From Desulfobulbus sp. (GTDB lineage Bacteria > Desulfobacterota > Desulfobulbia > Desulfobulbales > Desulfobulbaceae): a stretch of 8,596 nucleotides of DNA. The DNA lies in assembly GCA_028684915.1 (NCBI GenBank), contig JAQUEZ010000251.1:1-8596 (forward strand), read 5' to 3'. The translations under genes and the position numbers were made by a program. This document shows, one piece after another, positions 7,116 to 8,596 of the stretch (positions are counted from its first letter, which is position 1; each line of letters begins with the position of its first letter). The notes beneath the pieces are model-generated. The model was not told where the DNA came from. It worked only from the letters and a program-made list of their open reading frames with translations, and did not search any database.

Positions 7116-7143
7116 GGCAAAAAACGTTGCCAAAATACGGCAA
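7116..7143. promoter_or_regulatory. Operator-like alternating inverted repeats at the serA promoter
   Basis: Three half-sites alternate: GGCAA (7116-7120), TTGCC (7127-7131) and GGCAA (7139-7143), with spacers of six and seven bases. The right pair straddles the -10 candidate of the serA promoter; the left pair lies at the presumed transcript start and can fold as a 5-bp hairpin. The repeats are visible; regulator binding is inference and the regulator is unknown. Confidence 0.35.
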
Positions 7144-7161
7144 AAGGGAGGGACGTGTCAA
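7132..7161 (-). promoter_or_regulatory. Candidate promoter for serA
   Basis: On the minus strand TTGACA (7161-7156, a perfect -35) and TATTTT (7137-7132) are separated by 18 bases. Transcription would begin near 7125, giving a leader of about 175 bases before serA. The -10 lies between repeated TTGCC/GGCAA half-sites that look like a repressor operator. Confidence 0.45.
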
Positions 7162-7448
7162 GGAAAAGGGGCGCGGTAAGGAACGGATGCTCCTGGTTTT
7201 TCCTGTCTAATGGGAATATACAGGGGAGACAAGACTGAGGCTGCGCAGACTGAATTCACTGCTGGCGGTTAAGATAACTGATAAATTTCGCAATTCCGAT
7301 ATTTTTTCGCATTTTCTTACAATTCTTCTTTTCTCCATTGTAAAAAAAATCAATGATTATCACATGCAAATGCGGGCTAATTGAAAATCTCTTTGCGCAT
7401 AGTGGGTTAGCCTGTTTTGAAAAATAAGCTGGAAATCGTAGGTGTGTC
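7162..7448. other. Non-coding, AT-rich stretch upstream of the serA promoter
   Basis: Neither strand shows an ORF with coding character. Contents seen: a perfect 7-bp inverted repeat at 7317-7343, a loose GGCTAA/TTAGCC pair (7375-7380 and 7406-7411), and a half Fur-box-like TGATAAT on the minus strand near 7356-7362. None is strong enough for a functional call. Confidence 0.4.
7317..7343. repeat. Perfect inverted repeat TTACAAT-N13-ATTGTAA
   Basis: TTACAAT (7317-7323) and ATTGTAA (7337-7343) flank 13 bases. Eight As run 7342-7349 on the plus strand at its right edge, so it lacks a correctly placed T-run for termination on either strand. It might be a protein-binding dyad; no known box is recognised. 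Confidence 0.4.
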
Positions 7449-7459
7449 CTTTTTTCTAT
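7449..7459 (+). repeat. Left copy of 11-bp direct repeat (probable target-site duplication)
   Basis: CTTTTTTCTAT stands here and again, identically and in the same direction, at 7628-7638. The two copies directly bound the inverted-repeat element (one base of slack on the left), as a target-site duplication would. Confidence 0.7.
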
Positions 7460-7627
7460 ATGATTACCATCAAACCTCAGCTGAAGGTTTACCTGTTGCG
7501 ATTCCTCACATTCGTTCGGAATGACATCGATTTGGCAGCTCCATCGAGGGCATGTAGCCCCACCTGGGTGTCATCTCGAACGCATGTGAGAGATCTCGTT
7601 TTTTGAGCTGGGTTTTGGTGGTAATCA
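7460..7627. mobile_element. MITE-like palindromic element, 168 bp, no coding capacity
   Basis: The element is a long imperfect inverted repeat. The outer 22 bases of the two arms (7461-7482 against 7627-7606) match at 19 positions, beginning with nine perfect bases, TGATTACCA and TGGTAATCA. After a variable part, inner 30-base arms (7497-7526 against 7598-7569) match at 23 positions. A central 42-base section contains smaller dyads (TCGAT/ATCGA, GGGC/GCCC). Identical 11-bp direct repeats flank the whole. Terminal inverted repeats, no ORF and a flanking duplication are the hallmarks of a miniature inverted-repeat transposable element; it would be moved by a transposase encoded elsewhere, which I cannot identify. 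The inner arm (CCTCACATTCGTTCGGAATG) resembles REP-like palindromes I recall from many bacterial genomes. It lies between the folP 3' end and the serA promoter region and interrupts no gene. Confidence 0.72.
7472..7490. repeat. Small 6-bp hairpin inside the left arm of the MITE-like element
   Basis: AAACCT (7472-7477) and AGGTTT (7485-7490) flank a 7-base loop containing CAGCTG. The right arm of the element lacks an equivalent hairpin, so this part of the two arms has diverged. Confidence 0.4.
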
Positions 7628-7638
7628 CTTTTTTCTAT
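7628..7638 (+). repeat. Right copy of 11-bp direct repeat (probable target-site duplication)
   Basis: CTTTTTTCTAT begins at the base immediately after the right terminal TGGTAATCA and is identical to the copy at 7449-7459. Removing the element and one copy would leave an uninterrupted AT-rich intergenic sequence. Confidence 0.7.
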
Positions 7639-7706
7639 GCAAACAATAAGGAACAGACCACGTTTTTCAATCTTTAATCGACTAATATCACAATAATTTC
7701 CCCCAA

Positions 7707-8513
7707 TCACAAGCACCTTCCCTCCAACACCCCCATTAACTTCAAAGCCTGTACCGTCGCCCCAACCTGATGCACCCGCACAATATCCGCCCCTGCTCTC
7801 TCCGCAAAGGCGGAAACCATAGCAGTAGGACAATCACGCTCCTCAACAGGGATATTCAACAACTGCCCCAAAAACGATTTCCGCGAATGCCCGATCAGCA
7901 CAGGGCAACCGTGCTGTTTGAATGCAGGAATATTGCGAAGAATTATTAGGTTATGTTCCAAAGTCTTGCCAAAGCCGATGCCTGGATCAACAACAATTCG
8001 TGAACGCTCGACCCCTCTCTTTTCCATCCACTCTATTCTTTCAGCGAAAAAAGAATTAATTTCCGCAACCACCTCTCCATAGCAAGGAGCAACCTGCATA
8101 TCACCTGGCGTTCCCTGCATATGCATAATCACCACCTGCCCTGAAAACAACTTAACCACTTGAATCATTTCCGGGTCATTACGCAGGGCGGAAATATCGT
8201 TTATAATGGTCGCACCCGCTTCAATGGCTTCCCTGGCAACTGTTGCCTTGGTGGTATCAATGGAGATAGGGATATCGTTTAGCTGACGTATTTTGCGGAT
8301 CGCCGGAATCACGCGCTGCAACTCCTCATCTGCACTTACCGACGTAGCAAAAGGCCGTGTGGATTCACCGCCGACATCAATGATATCGGCACCCTCGGCT
8401 ATCAGTTGCTCAATGCGTTGTTCTAAGGCTTCTTCCTGAGTCCATTTGCCTCCATCGGAAAAGGAATCCGGGGTTATATTGAGTATCCCCATGATTTTTG
8501 TTTGCTGGGCCAT
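7707..8513 (-). CDS. folP: Dihydropteroate synthase
   Basis: FolP joins 6-hydroxymethyl-dihydropterin pyrophosphate to p-aminobenzoate to give dihydropteroate, a step in folate synthesis and the target of sulfonamides. The 268-residue TIM barrel carries the full signature set: MGILNITPDSFSDGG (8-22), VGGESTRPF (47-55), SIDTTK (84-89), IINDISALRN (103-112), MHMQGTPGDM (130-139), DPGIGFGKT (176-184), GHSRKSFLGQ (208-217) and RVHQV (246-250). It is slightly shorter than E. coli FolP (282) because its N-terminus starts almost directly at the first loop, only seven residues before MGILN. The start has a strong GGAGGTGA with normal spacing. A terminator lies directly upstream, so it is probably the first gene after another transcription unit; in many proteobacteria ftsH precedes folP, but that gene is outside the window. 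No terminator follows it before the MITE-like element. Confidence 0.97.
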   Translation of the reverse strand: MAQQTKIMGILNITPDSFSDGGKWTQEEALEQRIEQLIAEGADIIDVGGESTRPFATSVSADEELQRVIPAIRKIRQLNDIPISIDTTKATVAREAIEAGATIINDISALRNDPEMIQVVKLFSGQVVIMHMQGTPGDMQVAPCYGEVVAEINSFFAERIEWMEKRGVERSRIVVDPGIGFGKTLEHNLIILRNIPAFKQHGCPVLIGHSRKSFLGQLLNIPVEERDCPTAMVSAFAERAGADIVRVHQVGATVQALKLMGVLEGRCL

Positions 8514-8527
8514 TTGTTCACCTCCAT

Positions 8528-8565
8528 AAAAAATGGGTTGCCTTCACCAAGGGAAGACAACCCAT
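8528..8565 (-). terminator. Intrinsic terminator directly upstream of folP
   Basis: On the minus strand ATGGGTTG-T-CTTC-CCTTGGT-GAAG-G-CAACCCAT forms a 13-bp stem (one U·G) with a 7-base loop, followed by a T-run ending at 8528. It presumably ends the transcript of a gene beyond the right edge. The T-run is three bases from GGAGG of the folP ribosome binding site. Confidence 0.9.
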
Positions 8566-8596
8566 AAAAACTTCAAGTCGGTACGATTCTAAGGTC

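Noticed and set aside
7017..7238. 73-codon plus-strand ORF with a GTG start opposite the serA leader
   Set aside because: Its composition is dominated by Lys, Arg, Asn and Gly, it has no domain, and it overlaps the serA promoter candidate; it looks like chance.
7350..7368. Fur box
   Set aside because: Only one half (TGATAAT on the minus strand) fits; the second half-site fails at most positions.
7497..7604. Plus-strand intrinsic terminator formed by the element's arms and the six Ts at 7599-7604
   Set aside because: No plus-strand gene precedes it, and the arms are explained by the larger inverted-repeat element.
7489..7833. 114-codon minus-strand ORF across the folP end and the repeat element
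   Set aside because: It is out of frame with folP and read through the MITE-like arm; folP with all its motifs explains the region.

Overview
This window carries housekeeping metabolism and contains no phage, CRISPR, toxin or defence genes. All seven recognisable protein families are on the minus strand. From right to left they are folP (dihydropteroate synthase), serA (3-phosphoglycerate dehydrogenase), a DUF362 protein, a FabL-type enoyl-ACP reductase, metK (SAM synthetase), ahcY (S-adenosylhomocysteinase), and the first 197 codons of trmFO, cut by the left edge. One small plausible gene for a two-helix membrane protein lies on the plus strand between fabL and metK. No RNA gene was seen.

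The organism is a bacterium with moderate GC. The mix of a short ACT-type SerA, a DUF362 protein, a FabL-type reductase and a metK-ahcY pair would suit an anaerobic Desulfobacterota (deltaproteobacterium) such as a Desulfobulbales relative. That assignment is inference from gene content and general protein style; no marker gene settles it.

Layout. 1-594: start of trmFO. 604-638: strong intrinsic terminator closing metK-ahcY. 663-3155: metK-ahcY with a 42-base gap, an evident operon. 3156-3435: divergent control region with promoter-like boxes on both strands sharing one AT-rich core. 3436-3666: small plus-strand membrane protein ORF whose end overlaps the end of fabL. 3653-5420: DUF362 and fabL, 79 bases apart, probably one transcript. 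5421-5752: AT-rich gap containing a terminator hairpin almost touching the DUF362 start. 5753-6949: serA. 6950-7706: a 757-base region without a convincing gene; it holds the serA leader and promoter, some inverted repeats, and a 168-base miniature inverted-repeat element flanked by an 11-base direct repeat. 7707-8513: folP, with another terminator immediately upstream.

Most genes touch one-carbon and methyl metabolism. FolP makes the pterin precursor of folate. SerA opens the serine pathway that charges folate with C1 units. MetK makes SAM and AhcY clears the SAH left after methyl transfer. TrmFO uses methylene-folate and FADH2 to methylate tRNA. This clustering is loose, since several transcription units are separated by terminators. 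FabL belongs to fatty-acid synthesis and DUF362 is of unknown role.

The observations most worth a second look are the MITE-like element with a readable target-site duplication, three 13-bp-stem terminators that each sit just before the next gene's start codon, and two competing hairpins over the metK ribosome binding site. No new multi-gene system was recognised.
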